Positions 25,543 to 33,819 of a stretch of 46,186 bases of DNA are shown piece after piece. The notes beneath the pieces were generated by a model. That model ran no database searches, was not told the DNA's origin, and worked only from the letters and a program-made list of their open reading frames with translations. Location: NCBI GenBank assembly GCA_003170085.1, contig PMZT01000036.1, positions 1 to 46,186 of the forward strand. Reading direction: 5' to 3'. The translations under genes were made by a program, and so were the position numbers. Position 1 is the first letter of the stretch. Every line of letters begins with the position of its first letter. Origin of the DNA: Planctomycetia bacterium (lineage in GTDB: Bacteria > Planctomycetota > Phycisphaerae > FEN-1346).

Positions 25543-27146
25543 GGTTGCCGCTCCGCCTGCTTGCCGCCGGCGGCCTTCGGTTCCTGCGAGGCCACAAATT
25601 TCTGCCACAGGCCGTCCTGAACGTACACCACCATGAGCACGCTCGGCCTCAGGCCGAACATCCCCGTCCGGAAATACGGGCCGCGCAGCCGCGCGTCGAG
25701 TTCTTCCTGGACCTCCTTGGCGACGATCATAACCGACGCCGGCGGATCGTCCGGGTTCGCGGGCATCTCGTGATACCAGCCGATGTGATCGGGGTCGAAC
25801 TTCCGGAGATACCACGGCAGCGGCCAGTAATTCTCGGGCGTGATGACCTTGATGATCATCTCGCGGCCGTCGGGCGCGACGGCGGCCACACGCTCGACCA
25901 GCCGCGCCATTTCCACGCCATCGGTCGAGGTGGGCGGATAGTTGTACGGGTTCCGCTGGTCGGCGTAGTAGCGGAAATTCAACTGGTACGATTCCCAGCC
26001 CAGGTGGACGGCCAGCGCCGCCAGCACCAGGCACATGGCCCCCCGGCTCCAGCGGCAGGGCATCCACCTCACGAGCGCCACGGCGCCCACGCCCGCCAAG
26101 AGGATCATCCCGTGGAGGAAGCTGAGCATGCACCACGGCGTCTTGTACGGAATCATGGCATACGCGGCCGTCAGGGCGAGCGTGTAGAAACCGAGGAACC
26201 GCACGAGCGGCCGGTGGGCGTCGGGGATGTCATTCTTCCGCAGCGCAGCCACGAAGCCGACGATCGCCAGGCCCACGATAAGCCCCTCTGTCCACGTGAA
26301 CCCGCGGGCCGGGTGGTCGCAGATGAGCATCGCCAGGTAGAAGTACCACGCGTGCGTGTGGATTCCGTTCTCGCCCGCCTTGCCGGCATAGGACGTGTAG
26401 CTCAGGAGCGAATCAAGCGGCCCCCGCCAGTTGGCTCCGAACGAGGAGAAGAGCAGGCACGCCACGATGATCGCGGCGGCAATGCCCAGCACGAGCGGCC
26501 GCCAGCGCAGGCATTCGCGGAAGGCGAGGCCCCGGCCGTCGCGCAGTCGCGCCCAGAGATGCGTGAGCACGAGGCCCGCCACCATCGCGGCCCCGGCCAG
26601 AACCCACGTTTCCTTCGTGGCGTGCATGAGGCCGATCGAGACGCCCGCCGCCACGGCCCACGCCGCCGATTTCGTTTGCGTGTATCGCCAGGCCGACACA
26701 ATGGCCCCCGCCGTGAAAAATACGAGGAGCATCTCCTGGACGTAATAGCGGCTGTAGAAGACCATCGCGGGCGAGAGAGCCGTCAGGACCCCCGCGCAGA
26801 CCGCCGCGGGCATGCCAAGGCCCTTGCGGAGCGGCCAGAGGAGCAGCACGAGCGCCACGCCAAAGATCGCGGGGACGATGCGGTACTGGAACTCGTCGGT
26901 CTCGGCGAAGGTCCTGGCCTGGCCAAGCCAGAGCGACGGCAGGGTCAGGTAATAAAGGCTGGGGCCGTGATGCTCGCCGGGGTCGTAACGGTAGGTGCCG
27001 TCGTCAAACAGTTCGCCGGTCTTGACGGCCTGGTTGGCCTCGTCGGCGTGCATCGGCCGCAAAGCCAACCGTGGCAGACGGAGCGCTAACGCCCCGACTG
27101 CCACGGCCAGGAGACAGATTCCGAAAACCGCCGCATGGCGTTTCAT
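25539..27146 (-). CDS. Membrane glycosyltransferase-39-like protein, TIGR03663/Agl23 family
   Basis: LRPMHADEANQAVKTGELFDDGTYRYDPGEHHGPSLYYLTLPSLWL; many TM helices. Confidence 0.82.
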   Translation of the reverse strand: MKRHAAVFGICLLAVAVGALALRLPRLALRPMHADEANQAVKTGELFDDGTYRYDPGEHHGPSLYYLTLPSLWLGQARTFAETDEFQYRIVPAIFGVALVLLLWPLRKGLGMPAAVCAGVLTALSPAMVFYSRYYVQEMLLVFFTAGAIVSAWRYTQTKSAAWAVAAGVSIGLMHATKETWVLAGAAMVAGLVLTHLWARLRDGRGLAFRECLRWRPLVLGIAAAIIVACLLFSSFGANWRGPLDSLLSYTSYAGKAGENGIHTHAWYFYLAMLICDHPARGFTWTEGLIVGLAIVGFVAALRKNDIPDAHRPLVRFLGFYTLALTAAYAMIPYKTPWCMLSFLHGMILLAGVGAVALVRWMPCRWSRGAMCLVLAALAVHLGWESYQLNFRYYADQRNPYNYPPTSTDGVEMARLVERVAAVAPDGREMIIKVITPENYWPLPWYLRKFDPDHIGWYHEMPANPDDPPASVMIVAKEVQEELDARLRGPYFRTGMFGLRPSVLMVVYVQDGLWQKFVASQEPKAAGGKQAERQP

Positions 27147-27907
27147 TTTTCGGGCGTGCCGTAAGCCTCAACTTCGATGTAATGATTCTGGTCGTTCGAG
27201 GTGTTGCCCTTGCTGTACAGGCGAATGTAGCGGCCCGTGACGCCCTTGGCATCCATCAGACGGCCGCGGAAGTCCTCGATGTACTCCAGATCCTTGCCGA
27301 TGCCGAGACCCGAGGAGTTGTCAAAATCGTTGTTGTACACGGTCTTGACGTTCTCGATGAAGTCCGGATCGTCGGCCACCTGGACGATGACGTCGTGATA
27401 GACGCGGCCTTCGCCATGATAATGCCACACGAGCATGGCATAGATCTTGACCTTCTGCTTAAGGTCGATCTGAACCCACTGCTTCCCAGGTCCAAGTTCG
27501 ACGAAGCTGCCGTCGGTGCCTTCCTTGTCGCCATCGGTGATGAGCTTGAGTTCGCCGATGATCGGCTCGGAATCGCTGGAGGTCACGGGCTTGCCGGCGG
27601 CGAGGTTCGCGGAGCCCTCGGGGGCGAAGAACGGATCGCGGTTCTTGTCGACGTACTTCTCGAGGGTCGGCGACGGCTTGATGTTCTTGGGCGTGCCCTC
27701 GAACATGGCCTTGGGCATCTTGATGGGCAGCGGCACGAGCTTCTCGCCGTTCGGGCCGGTCTTCGCGGCCGGCTGATCCTTGGCCGCCTCGGCCGGCTTG
27801 GCCGCATCCGCGGCCGTCGCCTGAAGGGCCGGTCCCATGACAAAGGCAAGGCCCGCCAGGCCCGCCGCCAGAGCCACCGCCAACGCCAAATACCTTCTCG
27901 TCTTCAT
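27143..27907 (-). CDS. Secreted discoidin (F5/8 type C)-like protein
   Basis: Signal peptide; NLAAGKPVTSSDSEPIIGELKLITDGDKEG..WVQIDLKQKVKIYAMLVWHY..GVTGRYIRLYSKG. Confidence 0.75.
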   Translation of the reverse strand: MKTRRYLALAVALAAGLAGLAFVMGPALQATAADAAKPAEAAKDQPAAKTGPNGEKLVPLPIKMPKAMFEGTPKNIKPSPTLEKYVDKNRDPFFAPEGSANLAAGKPVTSSDSEPIIGELKLITDGDKEGTDGSFVELGPGKQWVQIDLKQKVKIYAMLVWHYHGEGRVYHDVIVQVADDPDFIENVKTVYNNDFDNSSGLGIGKDLEYIEDFRGRLMDAKGVTGRYIRLYSKGNTSNDQNHYIEVEAYGTPEK

Positions 27908-28276
27908 ACGCTCTTCCCCTGCTCCTGTGGACATTGCGTCCGGTTCATCCCCGCGGGATGGTTCCGCCCATCCTCACCTATACAACCGGTTCCGGGGCCT
28001 TGTGTGTCGCTAGAAAGTAGCGTCCGAACCCCCCGGCGTCAAGCCCGAAGACGCCCGCGCTTGCTCTCAGATTCTCCGGGCCTCTGTACTCTTCTCGCGG
28101 TTCAATCAGTGATCACACAGGAAAAATCCGGTCGAGCCGCCTGATTTTGAGGCAGATGCTTGAACTGCGGCAGGTTTTCGGGCAGAATAGCTATTTCGTT
28201 TGGCGAACATGGGCCGGGAAGGCGCGCGGGAGAGGCGCCACGGCCGCTCAACCAGGTCTTGAAAAGGAGAGGCACC

Positions 28277-29251
28277 ATGTTGCGTAAATGGGTCGTACCG
28301 GCTGTCGTCGGATCGTTGGCGCTGTTGTTCGCGGTATCCGCAAGCATCCAGGCGGCCGAGAAGGCCAAGGCCGAGCCCAAGCCCCCCACCGAGGCCAAGC
28401 CCGACGAGATCGAGAAGATCACCGCGGCGGCGCCGGACACGGCTTTCGTCAAGCCCGCCCAACCGCGCAAGCTGCTCGTGTTCAGCCTCACGAAAGGGTT
28501 CCCGCACAGTTCCGTGGGCGTCGGCGGCAAGGCGTTCGAGATCATCGGCAAGAAGACCGGCGCCTGGGAGACGGTCATCACGACCGACGTGTCGATCTTC
28601 GCCCCGGACAAGCTCAAACAGTTCGACGCCGTGATGATGAACAACACGACCGGCAACCTCATCGACGACCCGGCCCTGAAGCAGAGCCTGCTGGACTTCG
28701 TCAAGGGCGGCAAGGGCATCGGCGGCGCACATTCCGCAACGGATGCCTTCTATGACAAGTGGCCGGAATACGGCGAGATGATGGGCGGCTTCTTCAAGGG
28801 GCACCCGTTCCACAAGATTTCGGTGAAGGTCGATGATCCGAAGAGCCCGCTGACCGCCATGTTCGAGGGCAAGGGCTTCGAGTTCAGCGACGAGATTTAC
28901 ACGTTCAAGGACCCGTACTCGCGCGAGAAGCTGCACATCCTCCTCAGCGTCGACTGGGAGAACGCGAGCCTGCCGAAGGGCAACCGCGACGATAATGATT
29001 ACGCCCTGGCATGGATTCACGATTTCGGCAAGGGCCACGTCTTCTATTGCGCGTTCGGCCATCAGCACGAGGTTTTCTGGAATCCCACGATCCTCAAGTT
29101 CTACCTGGCCGGCATCCAGTACATGATGGGCGACCTGAAGGCCGATGCCACGCCCACCGCGAAGCTGAAGATCGAAGCGGCCCCCGGCCCGAAGCTGGCG
29201 CCTCAGCCTGAGAAGAAACCGGCCGAAAAGAAGCCGGCCGAGAAGAAGTAA
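28277..29251 (+). CDS. Secreted ThuA-domain protein
   Basis: KLLVFSLTKGFPHSSV..FDAVMMNNTTGNL..KGGKGIGGAHSATDAFYDKWPEYGEMMGGFFKGHP; signal peptide. Confidence 0.9.
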   Translation: MLRKWVVPAVVGSLALLFAVSASIQAAEKAKAEPKPPTEAKPDEIEKITAAAPDTAFVKPAQPRKLLVFSLTKGFPHSSVGVGGKAFEIIGKKTGAWETVITTDVSIFAPDKLKQFDAVMMNNTTGNLIDDPALKQSLLDFVKGGKGIGGAHSATDAFYDKWPEYGEMMGGFFKGHPFHKISVKVDDPKSPLTAMFEGKGFEFSDEIYTFKDPYSREKLHILLSVDWENASLPKGNRDDNDYALAWIHDFGKGHVFYCAFGHQHEVFWNPTILKFYLAGIQYMMGDLKADATPTAKLKIEAAPGPKLAPQPEKKPAEKKPAEKK

Positions 29252-29270
29252 CCCCCAAGGATACCGGAGA

Positions 29271-29302
29271 CCTCCGGCGGCGCGCGATCGCGCTGCCGGA
29301 GG
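29271..29302. other. Intergenic hairpin between thuA-like and DUF1080 genes
   Basis: CCTCCGGCgGCGCG-cgat-CGCGCtGCCGGAGG; no T tract. Confidence 0.6.
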
Positions 29303-29322
29303 ACTCACACAAGGAGACACTC

Positions 29323-30096
29323 ATGCGTCGCATCGTTCTGGTAGCACTGGCTGTGGCGAGCCTGGCAGCGCTGGGCCTGGTTTCCGTCTATGCGGCACCG
29401 GCCGAGACACCCGCTGCAAAGCCCGCGGCCCCGGCCGCCAAGGCCGAGACGCCCGCCCCCGCCGGCTCGGGCCTCAAGCCCGATGCCGAAGGCTGGATCA
29501 CCCTGTTCGACGGCAAGAACCTCGATGCCTGGCAGGAGCCGCCGGCCAAGAAGTGGAAGGTCGTTGACGGCATCATGACGTGGGACAAGGGTTGCGGCGA
29601 CATCTGGACGAAGGACAAGTTCGGCGATTTCACGATCGACCTCGAGTTCAAGTGCGCCCTGGAAGACAAGGCCGCCGGCATCCACTCGACCAACAGCGGC
29701 GTGTTCCTCCGGTCGCCCGAGGGTGAGAAAAACTGGCTCCAAGGCTCCATCGAAATCCAGATCCTCGCCCCGCCGGCCAGCGGCAAGGCCGACAAGCACA
29801 CCACCGCCGCCGTCTACGATTGCCTCGCGCCAAGCGTCTTCGCCGACAAGCCCGCCGGCGAGTGGAACCACATGGTCCTCACCGCCAAGGGCAACTCGAT
29901 CACGATCGAGCTCAACGGCAAGAAGGTCATCGAGACCAGCCTCGACCACTGGACCACGGCGGGCGAGAACCCCGACGGCACGAAGAACAAGTTCAAGACG
30001 GCCTACAAGGACATGGCCAAGGTCGGATACCTCGGCCTTCAGGACCACGGCGCCCCGGTGTGGTATCGCAACATCAAGATCAAGCCGCTCAATTAG
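29323..30096 (+). CDS. DUF1080 secreted protein (without the extra N-terminal module)
   Basis: GWITLFDGKNLDAWQEP..FTIDLEFKC..NSGVFLRSP..GEWNHMVLTAKGNSITIELNGKKVIE..GYLGLQDHG..WYRNIKIKPL. Confidence 0.93.
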   Translation: MRRIVLVALAVASLAALGLVSVYAAPAETPAAKPAAPAAKAETPAPAGSGLKPDAEGWITLFDGKNLDAWQEPPAKKWKVVDGIMTWDKGCGDIWTKDKFGDFTIDLEFKCALEDKAAGIHSTNSGVFLRSPEGEKNWLQGSIEIQILAPPASGKADKHTTAAVYDCLAPSVFADKPAGEWNHMVLTAKGNSITIELNGKKVIETSLDHWTTAGENPDGTKNKFKTAYKDMAKVGYLGLQDHGAPVWYRNIKIKPLN

Positions 30097-30120
30097 TTCG
30101 GCAGCGCCATTCAGACTCTG

Positions 30121-30154
30121 CGCGGCGGGTTTTTCGGCCCGCCGCGTTTTTTTC
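30121..30154 (+). terminator. Rho-independent terminator
   Basis: CGCGGCGGG-TTTTTCGG-CCCGCCGCG-TTTTTTTC. Confidence 0.92.
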
Positions 30155-30275
30155 ATAAGGCCCCGGCGAACCCTTGGCGTCCGCCGCGCCTCATTTCCTC
30201 TCATAGACCACGCGGCCAATGAGGTTGGGGTGCATGGCAACTGGAATCGGAACATGTGCCTGAGGAGCGCTACCC

Positions 30276-30902
30276 ATGCCCATCTTTGACGTCACGCTGC
30301 CCCTGACGCCCGCGACCCCCATCTACCCCGGCGACGCCCCGTTCACCTTCGAGATGTACAGGACGCTGGAGGCCGGCGCCACGTCGAACAACTCGCGCCT
30401 GTGCATGGGGTCGCATAATGGGACGCACATCGACGCCCCCGCACATTTCATCCGCGGCGGGGCGGAGATCGGCGACATCCCGCCCGAGGTCCTCGTAGGC
30501 CCGTGCCTGCTGGTGGATGTCGGCGGCGTGGACGTGATCACGCCCGATGTCCTGAAGCCGCTGAGGCTGGAAGGCCGCGAGCGGATTCTCTTCCGCACGA
30601 AGAACTCGGCGTGGATCAGCAAGCGGTTCCAGGAGCCGTTTGTGGCGTTCTCGGCCGACGGGGCACGCTGCCTGGTCGACATCGGGCCGGTCCTCATCGG
30701 CATCGACGCCCCGTCGCTGGACGTACGCGGCGCAGCCGGCCACCCGGCGCACATGACCATCCTGGGCAGCGGCAAAATCAGGGGCGCCATCGAGTGGCTG
30801 AATCTGGCGGGCCTGGAACCCGGCGAGTACGAGCTTTTTTGCGGCCCCCTGAACGTGACCGCCGCCGAGGCCGCGCCCTGCCGCGTGTTCCTGAAGCGGT
30901 GA
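30276..30902 (+). CDS. Cyclase family protein (kynurenine formamidase-like)
   Basis: FDVTLPLTPATPIYPGD..CMGSHNGTHIDAPAHF..GIDAPSLD. Confidence 0.9.
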   Translation: MPIFDVTLPLTPATPIYPGDAPFTFEMYRTLEAGATSNNSRLCMGSHNGTHIDAPAHFIRGGAEIGDIPPEVLVGPCLLVDVGGVDVITPDVLKPLRLEGRERILFRTKNSAWISKRFQEPFVAFSADGARCLVDIGPVLIGIDAPSLDVRGAAGHPAHMTILGSGKIRGAIEWLNLAGLEPGEYELFCGPLNVTAAEAAPCRVFLKR

Positions 30903-30995
30903 CGCCAGCCGCCCGGCGCCGAATCGCGCCGCCCGAGCCTTACCACCCGCACGTATTCAGCGTCATTGCCTATTTCGCCGTTCCTGGCCGCTCCA

Positions 30996-31059
30996 GGGCA
31001 CCCACATGGGGGTGCCCCTACGAAGAACGCGCCGTAGGGGCGGCCCCGTGTGGCCGCCC
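30996..31059. repeat. Inverted pair of family B hairpins, one with compensatory stem changes
   Basis: GGGCACCC-ACATGG-GGGTGCCC-CTACG at 30996-31022; reverse-orientation GGGCGGCC-ACACGG-GGCCGCCC-CTACG at 31033-31059. Confidence 0.85.
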
Positions 31060-31089
31060 GTCGTATCTAGCCATAACGCTAAACACGTA

Positions 31090-32652
31090 CTACGACCCGA
31101 TCATCAGCGACCGGGCAACGTACTGCACGGCGAAGAGGATCGCAAACACGATCACCAGGATGTGAAGCTCGCGGGCGCGCCCGGTCACGACCTTCAGCAG
31201 GGCGTACGTGATGAAGCCCCACGCGATGCCGTCGGTGATCGAAAAGCTGAACTGCATCATGACGATCGTGAGAAACGCCGGAATCGCCTCGGAGTAATCG
31301 TCCCACTTGATCCGCGCCACCGTCCCCATCATCATGACGCCGATGAGCACCAGCACGGGCGCGATGACCGGGTAGAACTTGATCTCGATCGGCGTGCCGA
31401 TGACGACCTGCCGCAGCGCCTCGCCCGTGCCTGCATGGATGAAGTGCGTGCCCATGCCCACCATCTCGACCACGGGCGCGAACATGAGCGACGCCAGGAG
31501 GAGCACGCCCGTCACGATAGTCGCGAGGCCGGTCTTCGCGCCCTCGCGCACGCCCGCGGCGCTCTCGACGTAGGACGTTACGGTGCTCGTGCCCACGACG
31601 GTGCCGACCACCGTGCCGATCGCGTCGGCCAGGAGCGCCTGGCGCGCCCGCGGCAACTGGCCGCGCGCATCCAACAGGCCCGCTCGCTCGCACACGCCGA
31701 TGAGCGTGCCCACCGTGTCGAACAGGGCGAGGAAGAAGAATATGAACATCACGAGAAGGATGTCAGCGATGGAATGGTCGCGGAAGAGCGCCAGCGGGTC
31801 CTTGAAGATCGCACCGAACGTCGTCCGCGGCAGCTCAGGCAGCGCCACCACGCGGCCGAGGAGGCTCTCGCTCGCGCGCGGCTGGGCCAGGATAACCCGC
31901 ACGTCGCCCGGCTTGACCGGCGGGGCGGGATCGACCTTGCCCTTGGTGATTCCGGCCCGTTCGAGCCACTGGGCCTCGGTGATCACCTCGAGGCCGTCGG
32001 GCTGATAGTACCGGGGCTGGAGGTAATCCACCGCCAGCGCCAGGAGGGCCGTGGCCAGGATCGTCACGAGCACGGCCCCGCGGAACTTCAGCGACGCCAG
32101 CACCGCTGCAATGGCAATGCCGGCCAGGACCACCAGCGCGATCGGGCTCCGCAAGTCTCCCAGGCGGACGAGCACCGCGGAACTGTTCTGCACGAGGCCG
32201 CCGTACTGGAGGCCCACGAACGCGATCAAGAGGCCGATGCCCACCGCAATGGCGTACTTGAGGCCGTCGGGCACCGCCGTCATCACCGCTTCGCGCAGGC
32301 CGAACACGCTGACGAACACGAAGAAGGACCCCGCCAGGAAGTTCGCGAAGAGCGCTTCCTGCCACGTGAAGCCCATGCCCACGGGAATCGCGCCGCACAC
32401 GGTAAACGCGAAGAAGAAGTTGTGGCCCATGGCGGGCGCCAGGGCGATCGGGTAGTTCGCCAGCACGCCCATCAGGAAGCACGCCGCCGCCGAGGCCACG
32501 CACGTCGCGAAGAAGACGTCGCTCGGCGGCATGCCCGCGGCGGCCAGGACAGCGGGCTGAACGAAAAGGATGTAGGAGAGCGTCAGATAAGTGACGAGGC
32601 CGCCACGAATTTCCGTTCCGACGGTGGTGAGGTGCTCACGCAACTGGAACAT
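31090..32652 (-). CDS. NCS2-family (AzgA-like) purine permease
   Basis: EIRGGLVTYLTLSYILFVQPAVLAAAGMP..NYPIALAPAMGHNFFFAF..FDTVGTLIGV. Confidence 0.92.
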   Translation of the reverse strand: MFQLREHLTTVGTEIRGGLVTYLTLSYILFVQPAVLAAAGMPPSDVFFATCVASAAACFLMGVLANYPIALAPAMGHNFFFAFTVCGAIPVGMGFTWQEALFANFLAGSFFVFVSVFGLREAVMTAVPDGLKYAIAVGIGLLIAFVGLQYGGLVQNSSAVLVRLGDLRSPIALVVLAGIAIAAVLASLKFRGAVLVTILATALLALAVDYLQPRYYQPDGLEVITEAQWLERAGITKGKVDPAPPVKPGDVRVILAQPRASESLLGRVVALPELPRTTFGAIFKDPLALFRDHSIADILLVMFIFFFLALFDTVGTLIGVCERAGLLDARGQLPRARQALLADAIGTVVGTVVGTSTVTSYVESAAGVREGAKTGLATIVTGVLLLASLMFAPVVEMVGMGTHFIHAGTGEALRQVVIGTPIEIKFYPVIAPVLVLIGVMMMGTVARIKWDDYSEAIPAFLTIVMMQFSFSITDGIAWGFITYALLKVVTGRARELHILVIVFAILFAVQYVARSLMIGS

Positions 32653-32745
32653 GGAGAACCACTCCGGCTGACCCCCAGAGTCTTATCATGCGCGCACCCC
32701 ATGCGCCAACAGAATTCAGGCGGTGGCCCAAGGACCGTTGCCGCG

Positions 32746-32934
32746 CTATTCCTCGATGATGATCGCGCCCGTCGGGCAGGCCTCGGCGGCCTCGCGGACG
32801 GAATCCCCCATCGCGGCGGCAATTTCCTTCACAAGGACGACCGACTTGTCGTCGCGTATCTCGAAGACTTCCGGGCAGATGTCGGCGCAAGGACCGCACC
32901 CCGTGCACAACTCAGGATCGACGCGAACTTTCAT
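32746..32934 (-). CDS. Ferredoxin (single [4Fe-4S]-type)
   Basis: MKVRVDPELCTGCGPCADICPEVF..ACPTGAI. Confidence 0.93.
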   Translation of the reverse strand: MKVRVDPELCTGCGPCADICPEVFEIRDDKSVVLVKEIAAAMGDSVREAAEACPTGAIIIEE

Positions 32935-33027
32935 GTAGCACCTCCTCCGGACCTCGCTCTGGCCTCACGGTTGAGGCTCCGGCCCTGATTGTACCGAAGC
33001 CGCGCCGCGGCGTCGAGAGCCGTCCGG

Positions 33028-33064
33028 GAAAAATACGTGGAGGCGGCTTGCGGCCGCCTCCACG
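33028..33064 (-). terminator. Rho-independent terminator for the ArsR transcript
   Basis: 12-bp perfect stem CGTGGAGGCGGC/GCCGCCTCCACG with 5-nt loop, followed on the minus strand by TATTTTT. Confidence 0.82.
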
Positions 33065-33212
33065 GTTTCATCTTCGTAGCTCTTGCGCTAATCCGGCGCC
33101 CCGTCCAAGTTAGAGACTTCCCGTCAGGGGCTTCTGCCGCTCCCGATCCTATCCCACGTAACCCTTCCGAGATGCCGGCCCACGCAACAGGCCGCTTCGG
33201 AGGACAGGGAAT

Positions 33213-33500
33213 CTACTTTCTGGGGGTCAGCTTGCCGATGGCTACAGCCAGATCCTTCAAGCTCGCGCCGTCGGTCACGTAGACGACCGACTTGCCCTGG
33301 CGAGTGCCGATGACCAGGCGGCCCATGCGCAGCAGGCCGAGATGATGGCTGACGGTCGGCTGCTTCAGGCCGAGCGTGTTGCACAGCGTGGTCACGTTTT
33401 TCGGCCCAGCCGACAGAATCTTGAGGATGCCCAAGCGAGTCGGGTCGGCCAGCATTGCAAATCCACGTGCCCATTCCGCCAATTCGATCCTTTTCGCCAT
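33213..33500 (-). CDS. ArsR-family HTH transcriptional regulator
   Basis: MLADPTRLGILKILSAGPKNVTTLCNTLGLKQPTVSHHLGLLRMGRLV. Confidence 0.92.
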   Translation of the reverse strand: MAKRIELAEWARGFAMLADPTRLGILKILSAGPKNVTTLCNTLGLKQPTVSHHLGLLRMGRLVIGTRQGKSVVYVTDGASLKDLAVAIGKLTPRK

Positions 33501-33819
33501 CTGAACTACCCTTCCTTTCGTTACCCCCCTGACCCTGGATTATAACTCACCAACAACATCATTACAAGCCCCGACGTATCACATCGTCTTGCCCGAGGCG
33601 TCGAGCCCGCGGTGCCACCCACTCATGCCAGTATAGCAATCCGCGCATTGCGTGCAAGGCAAAACCGGTTAGGCTGCTCCGGCATTCACATATTACGGAC
33701 GTGGCATGGCGCGTGACCGGCGGTGCGCCGTTGCCCGTTCGCACAGCCGGACAAGGCCGGCTCCGCCACGGCGGATCTTCGACGTGGCACGCGGATGAGC
33801 CTCACGCCAGACACGTGCG

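Noticed and set aside
8085-32652. Purine/pyrimidine catabolic cluster suggested by NCS1 and NCS2 permeases and a cyclase-family protein
   Set aside because: No deaminase, xanthine dehydrogenase or hydantoinase-type genes recognised; genes are on different strands and far apart
31006-32988. 660-aa plus-strand ORF
   Set aside because: Antisense of the NCS2 permease and ferredoxin; low-complexity His/Arg/Asp composition
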